DNA of 64,000 nucleotides from Panorpa germanica (GCA_963678705.1 OY783204.1:21462759-21526758); one strand, 5' to 3'. Shown: positions 51,537 to 63,103, numbered from the stretch's first letter. Notes: generated by a model from the letters alone, not told the origin. Numbers and translations: made by a program.

Positions 51537-51969
51537 GCCATGCCATGCCACTGGGGTGGTACATTGTTGTGTATAATGCCGTAATTAAATTTATTGAATT
51601 GAAGTCAATATCCTCCCAATAAATGTTCTATAGTAAACAGTGTGATAGTTATGTTAGCTTGTGCTTGTGCTTGGTTTTGATGTACGAGTATAAAGTCTTC
51701 CATTTAACGGAACATAGTGAAGTGGCTTCTGTGTTAACATGCATTTAGCTGGTAGCAGTGGAGTGCACTCGTCTATTTGATGTATGTATTAGGTATAGAA
51801 AATATGAAACTAGAAATTAAAGTAAGGAAACACCCGGAAATAAATGTTATTATACATTATTGAACTTACTTAGATCTTCCAAAGTAAATTGCAGACTGGA
51901 AATCTTGATATATAGTAAGATATCATTAAACCAGTGACACTATATAGATTGGAAACTTGGACTTTCAGG

Positions 51970-52230
51970 TAGAGCGATTTTTATGGAGAAAACGATATAG
52001 GGAAGGGAATTAGAAGAAGAATGCTACGATGGTTAAGACTTGTAGAAAGAAAGGACTGAAATAGAACTGTTGAAAAATTGAAATGGAATCCAGGACGTGC
52101 AAGACTACGAGGAAGACTTTAAAGAAGAGATTTAAAGAAGAGGAGGACCTAATGAGGATATGGTGTGGTAAATTGAAAGATGATAAGGTATGGAAGTATA
52201 GTGAAAGTACCCAAAACGAAAGATACTACA
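51970..52230 (+). pseudogene. RTE-like retrotransposon tail, copy 2
   Basis: The plus strand gives RIRRRMLRWLRLVERKD, then VEKLKWNPGRARLRGRLK. These two landmarks (R-x-L-x-W-x-G-H-V-x-R and W-N-P-G-x-x-R-x-R-G-R-P) mark the end of RTE-type ORFs. Stops separate them. The open frame from 52083 starts inside the relic. Confidence 0.65.
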
Positions 52231-52400
52231 ATGCCAAGTCATGCAACATGATAAAAATAATACTCACCGTATTATATTAAAATATTCTATTAAAGTATTC
52301 TATTAAAATATTTAACAGGACATTATTACAATGCCTCACTAGTAGCAATCGTAGGCAAAATCATAGTCAAATATTTAGGTATAAACGTATTTTACATAGT

Positions 52401-52572
52401 AATAAGTAAAACAACAGCTCTGCAGTGCAGCAATTGTCAGACGCAAATAACAGTCCGTCATCTCCTAGTAACCTGCCCACAACACAACTCAACGAACAAA
52501 ACACAGCATCGGTGCCGAACTAAACATGCTTTCAGACAATCCAGACTTTACATTTAAAGTCAAGACAGCTTA
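52401..52572 (+). pseudogene. 3' tail of a non-LTR retrotransposon (CSNCQT family), copy 2
   Basis: It encodes LQCSNCQTQITVRHLLVTCP, the Cys knuckle at the end of a Jockey-type ORF2. After a frameshift it gives LNMLSDNPDFTFKVKTA and a stop. It is better preserved than the copy at 8947-9100 and shares the same 5' truncation region. Confidence 0.7.
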
Positions 52573-52579
52573 AAGATTA

Positions 52580-54375
52580 AAAAAATATCAATTTTATACC
52601 TTTATTTACTGGTTAAACAATTAAAACTTTCCTATGCCTTCACAATATATCGGGGTTTTCAAAAGATCTAAAGAAACGTTTTTGAGATATTCGTTAAAAC
52701 GATGCCCTTTTTATACTTTAATGGCCATCTACATGTTAAATAAACGCACTTTAATTATTAATATCTCGCTTCACAGATAGTCAAAATATTTGAAAGTTTG
52801 TATTAAAATGAAAGACATTTATATTAACATCATATTTAAATTTTATCTAATTCTGTACAAAAATGGTTTTATAAGTGTAGTTCACTTAATAGAAAATTTA
52901 TGAAATTTCTTCTGGAAGAATTGCTACTTGACCTGCTCATACTGTTTTTCAATATATACCAATAAAAAATTGACAACTATTAGAGAGGTTATAAATTTAT
53001 GGACTGAATTATTTCTGTATTTATTTATCTAACAAGTTCTGTGTTGGAGTTAGCTAACATGAAACCAATAATAAATTAACAATTAGATTAATCAGCGTAA
53101 TCACAAGTGTACCCCTACCACTATGTATTGGTACCCGTAAATCCCATAGGGACGTTACACCTCCAGTATTTATAACAGGATAGAATTGTTGGGGTTGATT
53201 AGAACTCTATATTCGGTCCAGTGAGCTGTGAAAGCCATCACCATCCGACACAGATATTGGCTGATAAATTACAGATCGTTTAGCCAGGGCTGGTACTGAA
53301 AATTTTAGGTTATGTAATGTCACGAGAGTTAATAAAAGATTAAATAAATTCGCTAATAATTGATGAGTAGATAAATTATAATCACTTGTAAAAATGTAAA
53401 TAATTTCGTAATTGTTGCGGCCAAATCCCGCACCAAGTAAATAAAATACAACTTATTAACCACTCAGTGTCTTAATCAATAATATTTTATTTGTAATTTC
53501 AAACTAAGAACTGTGGTTTACTTTTATTTCTTATTTTAGCAATTACTTGTTCTTTACAAAACCTATTACTTTTGCTAAAAATCAATATTTTATTAAGAAA
53601 TAAAACTGACCTGTCCACAGATCCGACTGTTGAACAACGATGTAAATTTATTAAAGTCAACGTTGGTTTGAAAATAGAAGCTTTGAAACTATGTGTAACA
53701 ACGTTAGTGGTCTTTGATTGGAAATAGACGCTATTTGTAACAACTGTGTTCCGGATATTGCAGTTATTTGTTCGACTATTTTTCAAATAATGCAGGGTAA
53801 TGCGCTATGAGATTGGGTTTCTTTGTTAGACTGTCTTCCCTAACCCAGCACAGAATCCCCCCTCCCAGGTCAGCTAACTTCACTTTATTCATTCGGGATT
53901 TATTTTCAATTTGGTTTTCTATTATCGTTTGTTTAAAATACAACGTTAAGAATTGGGATTGACCAGTTGTGGATTTCATAACTATATTTATTAAATCACA
54001 CTTTCAACTTACCTAATTTACTTAATTAGGCATACTGATACTTTATACTTCGTCGCTATTTTCAATTCCCTTCAACGCAAATGGAGACAAGAAATTAAAA
54101 CCCGATTAAGTAATAAATATATTCGGTTGTGTCACTGGACATGTACAAATATCGTGCAAGTTGAATTCATTGAAAACGCATTGTTAAATTTCTATATGAC
54201 AGATCTCTATATAGATATCAGATTTCTATGTAAATATATTTAATAAAAACAAAACCGCAACTTTGTAGTATAATCTCCAATAAATGATGTTTGTGTAAAA
54301 TCCTTAATCCTATTACCTAGATCTTTATTGATCCTCATTGAAAGTTGATTAGTAAATAAGTAATTATGAGTTTTA
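52580..54375. other. AT-rich stretch, nothing recognised
   Basis: Short open frames on the minus strand at 53499-53979 lack any domain or splice support. No repeat family assigned. Confidence 0.4.
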
Positions 54376-54386
54376 ATGTTATTATA

Positions 54387-56890
54387 TATTTTTTTTTTAT
54401 TTATTTTCTTCTTTGCCTTGACTTTCTTTAGTCATAGCCACCATCAAATAATTTTTTAACATCTTTTATAATTTATAATTCAATTTTACACATTTCTAAA
54501 TATTTCAATAATTCACTAATTAATTTTGAATCACTTAACAAAAATTTAGTATTAACAGGAAAAGTTTTAATCACATCTAATATACCACTATTCAATTTTG
54601 ATCTTTCTAAACTATAATTTATGCATTCAAATATAATATGATCCAAAGTTCCTTCTTCACCACATTGACATCTATCGTCAGATTTAATATTAATTTTGTA
54701 CAGATGAGCTGGAGTTTTGCAATGATTACTTTTGATTCTGATTATAGTTGATATAATTTTGCGGGACTCATTTCTAAACCATCTCTTCTTACTTAAATTT
54801 GGATGCAACATATAATAATCTCTTCCTTTTAACAGACTTTTGTTAATGAAATCTGTGTTTCTTAAATTGAAGTTAAATTTTTTGATTATATTAAAAATTT
54901 CATATGAAGGTAATTTCACTCTCATCTCAATTTCCAAATTTATTGATTCCTTTGCCAATTTATCCGCAATTTCGTTTCCTCTTATTCCACAATGTCCTGG
55001 TATCCACATAAATTTTATGGTATTATTCCTATTTATTATATTGAAATACATCTTCTTAATTTTGCATGTTAAAATATTATTATTTGATTTGTTATCATTT
55101 GAATTTAAATTTTTTAAAACACTTAAAGAATCCGTTATTATTATAATTTTATTATTGTTGATATTTTCATTAATTTCCAATGCTTTTAATAATGCTAATT
55201 TTTCTCCAGTGTAAGAGCAAACTTTGTTATTTAATTTATATTTATAATATCTTAAATTTATCTGTTCATATATAGCAAATCCTGCTTCATTTCTTTCTAA
55301 ATCAATGGATGCATCTGTATATATTATTTTTGTAAAATTTATATTAAATTGATGCATTATATTTAAAAAATTTTCATTATTTATCGCATTATTAAAAGAT
55401 TTTGACAATAATTTTGTGTTAATATATATATCCATAGGTTTAATTAATGATTCAAAAGGAATAGAGTATATAGGCGATTTCGAATTTCTTTGTATATTTA
55501 GATCCTTTAATTTCATGTAACTATTTATTAAAATAGGTTTATTCTTTTTGATCCAGTAAGAAGAGTTTTGAATATATGTAGTTAATAATTTAATTTTATC
55601 AATAATTTGGAATTTCGATAATGTTTCACATTTAACATAAAATTTATCACTAAGCAGTTGGTTTCTAAATTGTAATGGAGCTATATTAGATTCAGCTTGA
55701 AGTATATGAGTTGGAGTTGAAGTCATGCAACCTAAAGCGATTCTTAAGCTTCTGTATTGTATTCTATCCAATTTTAATAATCTTGATTTGGAAGCTGTAC
55801 TAATTAATATACTTGAATAGTCTAAATGTAAACTTATAATTGCTTGATAAATTTGTAGTAAAGAAATAGGATGAGCTCCCCATTTACTTCCTGCTAGACT
55901 TCTTAAAACATTTATTCCTCTGTTGCATTTAAGTATAATTTTATCAATTTCGAAGCTCCAAGTAGATTTACAATCAAACCAAATACCTAAAAATTTTGCT
56001 CTATTTGATATAATAATATTTTTGTTATTATATATTATCCTCGGACTTGATATAATTTTGTGTCTAGTAAAAATGACAACTTGAGATTTTTCTACTGAGA
56101 TTTCTAATTCAATTTTGTCTAATATATCTCTTAATTTGCATAATTTCTTGTTAATTCTCTTCCTTAAACATTCTATGGATGGGCCAATACTATATAAAAC
56201 AATATCATCTGCAAATTGTAAAATAAATGAGTAGTCGTCTTTTAATTTAGAAATGTCTTTAGAATATATTGTGTATAAAAGTGGACTAAGAATAGATCCT
56301 TGAGGTAGGCCTTTATTGCAGGTAAATGGTCCTATTAAATTTCCTTCATTTCTTACATAAATGGATCTCAATTCAAAATATGACATTAACCAATTTGTAA
56401 TTTTGCTGGTTATTCCAATTTCTCTTAATTTCAGTTGTAGGTTAGGATATGTAACTGCATCATAAGCTCCCTTAATATCTAAGAACACAGCTAGCATGTA
56501 TTTATTAGAGCTGTACGTTTTTTGAATGTCCAGATTGAATATATTTAAGCTGTCATGCACACTTCGATTTTTTCTAAATCAAAATTGCGAATCTGGTAAT
56601 TTATTGTTGTGTTCTAAATACCATTCTAATCTGTTTTTCAAAATATTTTCCATTGTTTTGGCTACGCATGATATTAAAGTAATTGGTCGATATGATGATG
56701 CTACTTCAGGATTCTTTCCAGATTTTAAAATAGGGACAATAATATGATTTTTCCAATCACTAGGAATTATTTTGGTATTAAATATATTATTAAAATTGTT
56801 AATTAGGGCAATTTTGGCGCTTTTAGTTAAGTTTTGGATCATTTCATATGAGATTCTGTCAATACTAGTACTTGTTATTATTATTTATTA
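54387..56890 (-). mobile_element. 5'-truncated I-like non-LTR retrotransposon, 2.5 kb
   Basis: Flanked by an 11-bp duplication ATGTTATTATA at 54376-54386 and 56891-56901. The 3' end on the minus strand reads GATGGTGGCTATGAC, then AAAGTCAAGGCAAA and an A/T tail, shared by the two short copies. It begins inside the reverse transcriptase domain, so ORF1 and the endonuclease are missing, as expected when target-primed reverse transcription stops early. The element is large enough to have been mistaken for a gene. Confidence 0.93.
54473..56866 (-). pseudogene. ORF2 remnant: reverse transcriptase, RNase H, Cys-rich tail
   Basis: The minus-strand frame runs from about 56866 (TSTSIDRISYEMIQNL) to 54473, with one in-frame TGA at 56581-56579 in the position of the Gly of QFGFRKNRS. 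Reverse transcriptase motifs: SYRPITLIS before the stop, then, numbering the 695-residue open part after the stop, FLDIKGAYDAV (26-36), GLPQG (84-88) and FADD (116-119). RNase H follows: YTDASID, GEKLALLKAL, ITDSLSVL and WIPGHCGIRGNEIAD. The tail CQCGEEGTLDHIIFEC is a Cys/His knuckle. Downstream RNase H suggests the I/R1 side of the non-LTR tree. Inactive because of truncation plus the stop. Confidence 0.92.
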
Positions 56891-56904
56891 TGTTATTATA
56901 ATTA

Positions 56905-58625
56905 TTCTTCAGTTAGTGATCTTTACTCGTTTATAATTCGTTTAATGTTTTTTAGGGATTTTCATTGAGTCGGTAATATTTCTTAAATATGTCAGTCTAA
57001 TGTCTAGGATATTTTTGGCTAATGATAACTGTTTAGGATTACAATTATGTGTAAGCTGGATTAGTAATTACTTTTAAGCGAAATGGATTACCAATATAAC
57101 ATATAAACATAACAATTTCTAGCATAGCTTTCTTGTAATTTTGTCTCTCATAGAGTTAAAACACTTTATTGTACCGCTTGAATATTATAAATTAATAAAT
57201 AAACTACAAATTCTTGTTGTTCATATATATGTTATACAAAGCATAAATTGTATTTTAAATTTATTTTAAATATTTACAATTACTTAATGCTGATGATAAA
57301 TAGTAACAAAGTAAATCTCAAGCCATTTAAACGAAAGAACAAAGATTCACTATCCAAAGAAGCATTATCTCTGAGCACGAGATCTAAATACTTAATTACC
57401 TACTTACAAAAAAATTAAAAATTAAATCACGTTTTTAAAGTAACCCTAAAATACTTGTATAGTACAATTTAATCTAAAATAACATAAATTTATTATATTT
57501 TATTATTTTTATCTCTTATAAACCCATTATAATTTTAATAATTTCAATTTAACCCTGCCTGAATTGCGTCATTGTGCGATAGAAGTTATTCAACGTTGGT
57601 CTTTCTTTATTCAGAGCCTAAATTAACATTCTAATCCACAGGTATATCTCTGAAGTGAAGTATGTCCTCATTAAATCTCGTTAATTCTGTTTACTAGAAA
57701 TAACGCAATGGCGCTGAGATCGAAATGGAGATTCTATGTGAATATTCTCGTATAATGAGATCTGGTAAATGCCCCTAAAATTCTGAAAAGATGGGTGGTA
57801 AAGGTGGAGGAGGTGGTGTTATATAAACCTAAAATAACAAACCGTGAAATATGGGATTTGATAAAGCTATAGCAGGAAGATTCGCTTGCTAATTAGCAGG
57901 TGTACTAAACAAATACGCTAATGAACCATCAATGGTACGTTTACCACGTGCTTGTTGGCATCTTAATTGGGATTGGGGGGTTTATTCACTTTTAATAAGC
58001 CTCATTACAGAAAGCCGAACTTGGAATCATAAACACTGATAAATTACCTGCTTTGCAGAGTATATTTATGTTTTCTAATTGATCGTTCATTTTATCATAT
58101 AATACAAGTTATATTTAGAACATTTCAGGACGAGAGAGGACAAAACCTCAGATTCCATTATATATGTTTTATTGGAAACAAGTTTATGAAACGTAGGAGG
58201 GGATGCTCTAGAAATTTGCTGCCTTACTTTCAGTCTCCTAAATCCCTTGCGTCATTGGTTAACTAACGAAAACTGTAATTGAAGTATTCTTCTTCGTTAA
58301 GTTACAATTATGTTCAACTCGATCAAAAGTGAGACTTGTAGAAACAAAAGTGAAAACTGACAATTCAAAAAACGGTACTTGGATCTAAACGGCGCCATGT
58401 ATATTTCTGTAAATTGGGAAAACACCCACACCCAATAAAAACAAACTGTCCTATATCATTGCATGATCTCGTCATGATATTTTTATATTTAAATTTTCCA
58501 TTTTCCGTCGCTTAGTTTTCCAGAATCTTATAGGTTTGGTATGCCATGAATTATTCATGTGTGTGTCATATATATTTTCAGTTCCGCGTAAATACGATAA
58601 ATCAGGTAAAATAAGATATGGTCTT
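56905..58625. other. AT-rich stretch, probably dpr intron
   Basis: It lies 3' of the dpr exon on the minus strand, so it should be intron of that gene. No further exon of the second Ig domain was found here. No repeat family recognised. Confidence 0.45.
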
Positions 58626-58627
58626 AC

Positions 58628-58755
58628 CTCGTCATGATGGTACCAAAAGATGTACGCAGGGGGCTCTGGACTAAAGTGTATGGCACATGTTAGATTTATA
58701 GTACTTCCTTTATCCACGTGGAGGTCAGGTCCACCGAGGATGGCTGCTGTTGGAA
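58628..58755 (-). CDS. dpr: dpr-family exon, second immunoglobulin domain
   Basis: Dpr proteins are neuronal cell-surface receptors with two Ig domains that pair with DIP partners in synaptic matching. This 128-base exon follows a TTTCGTTGTTTCAG acceptor (AG at 58757-58756) and ends GACGAG|GTAAGA (donor from 58627). Two bases complete a split codon, then 42 codons encode PTAAILGGPDLHVDKGSTIN, LTCAIHFSPEPPAYIFWYHH and DE. LTC holds the domain's first disulfide Cys and FWYHH its core Trp. The sequence is close to Drosophila Dpr proteins in this region. Adjacent exons (Ig1, and the rest of Ig2 with its second Cys) are not found in the window, so introns are long. The exact paralogue cannot be named. 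Confidence 0.93.
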
Positions 58756-59189
58756 CTGAAACAACGAAAATATACTTTAAAATCAGAATTTTTCAAGTCA
58801 TTTATTTTTAAGGAAAAAATTATTTATGATTTAGTATCTAAAAGTTACCACAAACTTAAAACAGCTGAGAATTAGTAACATTAAGAAAGAACACATCATC
58901 ATTGGAATTATGGTCGATTAATTTGAATTATTTATCAGTGCTGTCGAATAAGTTGATCGAGTAATGTCATCACTGTAGGCATCGAATCTGGAAAGGGTGC
59001 TAAAAGACATAGAATGAGTCAAACGCTGGTTGGACGCAATCTAATAAGGATAATGTGGGGTAGTAGAAACGACCACTCGAAGAACGGCAAGAAAAATTTC
59101 AAAAAAATTCAACTGTATTCATTTTTAAAATTATTTCTTTCTACAATAATAAAATCATTAGATCCATTTCTGTAAGCCTGCATGGAATG

Positions 59190-59560
59190 TTTTACATTTT
59201 CCACCAACAAAAAGAATTCTTTCGAATGAATCCTTGTGTGTAGTGTAGTGTGATCTTTAAGGAAGAGCGTTGTGATCTCTTACGGGTTTTGGGAAAGAGA
59301 ACCTTTGCGAGAAATTTACAGTCTACAATAAGAACAAATATGGAAAAGTTAGTGTGGAAGATGTAGAACAAATGGATATTGGGAAATCGGCTATGAAACT
59401 TCTGGAGGGGAACCGAGGCGGTGCAAGGATGAGGGATAAACCCAGAAAGAGATGGAAACATTAAGTGGAGCAAGACCTAATTAAAATGTGTATTATACAT
59501 TGAAATAAATATATGGCCAATAGAAATGAATCTATGTGAAAAGTATTGAAGTTGGTCAAG
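59190..59560 (+). pseudogene. RTE-like retrotransposon tail, copy 3
   Basis: The plus strand gives MDIGKSAMKLLEGNRGGARM then RDKPRKRWKH-VEQDLIKM, equivalent to the R-x-R-G-R-P-x-x-R-W-x-D-x-V-E-x-D-L end of RTE-type ORFs, with one stop. Downstream, ANRNESMK-like sequence follows. No reverse transcriptase domain remains. A minus-strand open frame over the same bases is not a gene. Confidence 0.65.
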
Positions 59561-59771
59561 ATAATATAAGGGGTGTAGCGCCACGGTAATTATTGCCAAG
59601 TGCTACAGGTGACTGTTGCGTTGCCTTGCTGCAAAATGTATCTATGTTTTAACCAATGATGAAACAGATGTTTTACTTTATGTAAACTAAATAAAATTAC
59701 AAGTTTTAATTAAATTGTTTGAAACTTTCATCTTGGTCTCAAATTGGAAATTTTGATATTGGTCCTTTTAT

Positions 59772-59920
59772 TTTTTTTTTTTTATATTTATTTATTTATT
59801 TGCCTTGACTTTTATTCATGATAGCCACCATCAAATAATTTTTTACATATTTCACATTTTATAAATTTCTAAATATTTAAATAATTCACTAATTAATATT
59901 GAATCACTTAACAAAAATAA
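59772..59920 (-). mobile_element. 5'-truncated I-like non-LTR element, shortest copy
   Basis: Flanked by a 9-bp duplication TCCTTTTAT at 59763-59771 and 59921-59929. The minus strand starts TTATTTTTGTTAAGTGATTC and ends with AAGTCAAGGCAAATAAATAA and an A/T tail, matching the last 150 bases of the 2.5-kb copy at 54.4 kb. About 20 bases around the ORF stop are missing relative to that copy. Confidence 0.9.
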
Positions 59921-60204
59921 TCCTTTTATCAAATAAGATTTATGTTTAATCTCAAATTCGAATATCGCTTGTTCCACAGAAAATTGCATGCTTAATAGTA
60001 ATTCTTCAGCTCAATTTGATAGTTTTCAAGTTTCTATGGCAAATATCTTCTTGAATTTTCCTTTCTTTTACTGCTACCATATAATGGTCTTCTCTTAGTC
60101 TTTGAGGAGCACTGATCCGAACAGCCATGCACTTGGGAATGTGTTTGTTATTTATTTTTTTGTGTCGAGCACATTTAATGTCGTCATTCAGCTTCGACAA
60201 CATT

Positions 60205-60470
60205 TATGAAGGATGTTAACAAGGCACGCGGTAATCTCGCCATTTCCCTTTCCACTTCACCACTGTCATGGGGTGTTTTCACTGCACCCCTAGAGATTCA
60301 GCGACACATACAACCTCCCCCCCCATTTACCCCACTTGTGGTTAGTATGCCGGAGATGTCCCATGTGTCACCGGGCTACTGCGGCGAAGTCTCACAAATA
60401 ACTTACGAGAATTGCCAGCACTGGAGCGATTTCTTTTTTTTTTTGTTTTTGTGTTGGTACATATATGCAG
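60205..60470. other. Unassigned GC-richer patch
   Basis: Clearly less AT-rich than its flanks, with a run of C near 60318-60324. The plus frame is open and proline/serine-rich (SMPEMSHVSPGYCGEVSQIT). The adjacent minus frame at 60006-60203 begins MLSKLNDDIKCARHKK. Neither matches a family I know, and no splice sites are convincing. It may be an unrecognised transposon fragment. Confidence 0.25.
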
Positions 60471-61023
60471 GACAGGTATGTTCTGTATTTTTTCTTTTAG
60501 AGTATGTCTTTATTTAGACGTTTATTTGAGGAGTTACTGTATTTTTTAAGGTTGTGGTCACGGAAAAACATCGTTACTGCTTAATACGTGGATTGAATGA
60601 ACTTAAAAATGTAGTACGAGACTCTCTTGACCTTGTTTTATGTGCTTGAAGAGGTTGAAGTGGCGGGAATACACTTAGAATTAAAATTAGTTGATTAACA
60701 TAAGGTCGATATAACCTAGGTAACTCAAAAACTCGTGACTTTGTATATTATTATTATTTATAGTTTGTTTTATATCATATTTAACATTTATAATGTTTCG
60801 CATATGGCAATTTTATCAGTGGTTTTGTATGTAGTGGAATAACGCATTGAATTGAATTATAAAACATTTTCTTTTATTTAAAAAAAAAATTAAGATCCGG
60901 TCTGTCAATTATCACAGACTTGTTCAGCACGGTGTATTAGAGCTGTTCCCCATTAGAAGAAGTTTCTGCTTAAATGCTTTTCAATACACCTTCTTCATAC
61001 GTTCTTCTTCATCTTAGGCTGGG

Positions 61024-61190
61024 TTCACACGGCATTATACTGCACGTTTTTTTGCAGTATAAATGTTATCGAATAAACAGTGACGCATACATTTTATATA
61101 TGTGTTCGTTTTTTGCAGTACGAACGTCGTGTGAATGGTTCTATATAAAACGTATGCGCCAGTATTTATTCGATAACAATGTCGTGTGAA
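61024..61190. mobile_element. Nested palindromic MITE (TTCACACG ends)
   Basis: Three TTCACACG(A/G)C ends occur: at 61024 (inward), and inverted at 61127-61136 and 61181-61190. Arms 61065-61100 and 61142-61177 are inverted with 32 of 36 matches (GTTATCGAATAAA, GCGCATAC core). ATACTGCA/TGCAGTAT forms a smaller hairpin at 61038-61060. The structure suggests a TTCACACG-ended MITE in which one copy inserted into, or recombined with, another. No coding frame. Confidence 0.6.
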
Positions 61191-61882
61191 TCAAAGTACT
61201 GTCTTCCTTTTATTCGGGTATTGCATGATATGGAAGGCGTAGTTTGATCTACTTACATATGAACAAAATTATGAATACGTATGTATCAAATACATTGATA
61301 AACAATAAAATAGAACATTCTCTTCATGATAACGTGTGATAATGCGACTACACCCTACTGAAAAAGTTGAATTTCTTCCTAATGTTTTGGTTTTTTTTTT
61401 TAGGACCGCAAGAATATGCTTAATCGTTTTCTGCATTTGTTTTAATTTTAGAAATTTGCAAACTTCAAACTTTGAATAACTTAAATTTAAAATTTGATAT
61501 TACTGTATCCTTTTTATCTACCGTGTATTTATAACCTACAATTTGTCATAAGTAAAATAAATTTTCGAGTTATGAAAAATAAAGAACTAATAGTAAATAT
61601 ATTAAATTAAATTTAATAAAGATATTAATTAATATCAAAATAAAAACTAATACACTTAAAGAAAAGCATATTCTCTTTCTGACTATAACAAACAATTTTA
61701 AATTAAATCTTAAAATTGAAACAGTAAGTGGAAACATGGGAAATATTTAAAACAGAAAATAAGTAATTCTTAACATTATTTGTTGTTTGACGGGTTTCTG
61801 AAATAAATTAAGGTTAACAAATCTATTAAACAACGGTTAATTAATGCATTAGTTTCATTTGAAAACTTCAACCATGCGATTA

Positions 61883-61904
61883 TTAGTGTTAGTGTTAGTG
61901 TTAG
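61883..61904. repeat. Short TTAGTG tandem repeat
   Basis: About three and a half units of TTAGTG. It is not the insect telomere repeat TTAGG. Confidence 0.85.
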
Positions 61905-61943
61905 TCCAACACAAAACGGAAGTTAGCTGTTAGATCACACAGA

Positions 61944-62168
61944 TTAGGTCAGTAGATGGGGGATGCTGCAATTTGAAACACAAATACCATGATCGGAGTA
62001 CATCCTGCCGTAGATCTGATGATGTAGACTATCTGTCGGTTGTTTCTTGGAGTACCCTGGATCTCTAGGATATTGTCCAAACGATTCTTGCGGTTGAGAC
62101 GACTGCGTTTCTGTAATTATCCAACCACTTGATTGTTTTACTAAATACACGTAATGTAATACGTCTGC
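61944..62168 (-). CDS. Candidate coding exon, unidentified
   Basis: The minus strand shows a TTTGTTTTTAGCAG acceptor region (AG at 62169-62168 or 62166-62165) followed by an open frame to a stop at 61944. The product includes YVYLVKQSSGWIITETQSSQ, then PQESFGQYPRDPGYSKKQP and IYGRMYSDHG. Codon use and composition are far from the AT-rich background. It is Gln/Ser/Tyr/Pro-rich, like a disordered or cytoplasmic tail. It is on the same strand as, and upstream of, the dpr exon, but nothing links them. It could be a terminal exon, or it could splice out at ATG|GTATTT near 62000. Confidence 0.35.
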   Translation of the reverse strand, partial: ADVLHYVYLVKQSSGWIITETQSSQPQESFGQYPRDPGYSKKQPTDSLHHQIYGRMYSDHGICVSNCSIPHLLT

Positions 62169-62490
62169 TAAAAACAAATTATATGCAGTGATTATTTGTA
62201 AATTGTACGTGTTATTATTTACCGAAGTATATTATAAATCTGTTGCATTGTATTTAAATTAATGCGAAGACCCCTTACTACTATAATAGTTTAATAACTT
62301 ACATAAAATAATTTCACGCAAAAGACGTTTTGTTTACGTAAAAAAAGTAAATTAATGTCGAAATATAATTTTTGTTATGGTATCTTAAAACATATTAACT
62401 TAAAACATTTATGTAAAAGTAAAACTATAATTAGCAGAACCTTATTTACTAGTAAAACACTTATTTTCTAAACGAAGCCTACAAATTATT

Positions 62491-62538
62491 AACGTCAGCT
62501 TATTTCCGATGCTGAATCCTATAACCAACGACCTTCAA
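62491..62538 (-). mobile_element. SINE fragment (3' end), split copy
   Basis: AACGTCAGCTTATTTCCGAT and GCTGAATCCTATAACC match the 3' end of the SINE at 48953-49230 on the minus strand. The SINE's 5' end reappears about 560 bp away at 63104-63135 in the same orientation, with a mariner relic between. Confidence 0.6.
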
Positions 62539-62545
62539 TAAGAAC

Positions 62546-62960
62546 TTTCTTTTTTAAAACAAAATAAAACAATGAATTTAGATGAAAATGATTAATTGTA
62601 TTAGAAAGAGTAAGGTTCGGCAATTATGAATGATAAATGATATCGAAGAAATGTCCACCACGACTAGGTTGACAGATATCGATTCTTTTATCAAAATTTT
62701 CAATCACTTCAAGGACTTCCAGCCGCATCTTCGAAGGAAAACGACCCAATCACGCCTCCAGACCACATAGCGCACCATACAGTGACACGTTGAGCATGCA
62801 AAGGTTTCTCAACAATCTCTCTTGGATTTTCAGAAGCGCAAATGTGGCAATTTTGGCTTGTTGACGTTTCTAGATAAATGAAAATGGGATTCGTCTGAAA
62901 AAATAATTTTTCCAGAAAAATTTAACTTTTACAGATCATAGTGGACTTTTATTGTTAGTC
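62546..62960 (-). pseudogene. Mariner-like DDE transposase relic B
   Basis: The minus strand gives KLNFSGKIIFSDESHFHLSR (with the first catalytic Asp), NVNKPKLPHLRF, NPREIVEKPLHAQRVTVWCA and SGGVIGSFSFEDAAGS. It then jumps to the C-terminal VIENFDKRIDICQPSRGGHF. The internal part with the second and third catalytic residues is deleted. The 3' UTR matches relic A at 12.85-13.2 kb. Confidence 0.8.
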
Positions 62961-63103
62961 AGGCGTCAAGTATAAAAGTTTTTGGCCACTATGCCGTCGA
63001 AAAAAATATACTCTAAAAATATAGTATTTATTCTTCTAGTAATCCTGAATCTAAAAACATCATTTTCTTATAGGAAACATATAAATAGGGTTATGATTCT
63101 AAT

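Noticed and set aside
54840-55214. 124-codon plus-strand open frame
   Set aside because: It is antisense to the RNase H part of the I-like ORF2; the minus-strand frame has all the motifs.
60006-60203. Minus-strand frame containing NDDIKCARHKK, reminiscent of a lysozyme helix
   Set aside because: The expected flanking Cys and Trp residues and the G-F-x-A-W segment are absent. A short chance match is more likely.
61883-61904. Possible telomeric repeat
   Set aside because: The unit is TTAGTG, not the insect TTAGG, and there are only about three and a half copies.
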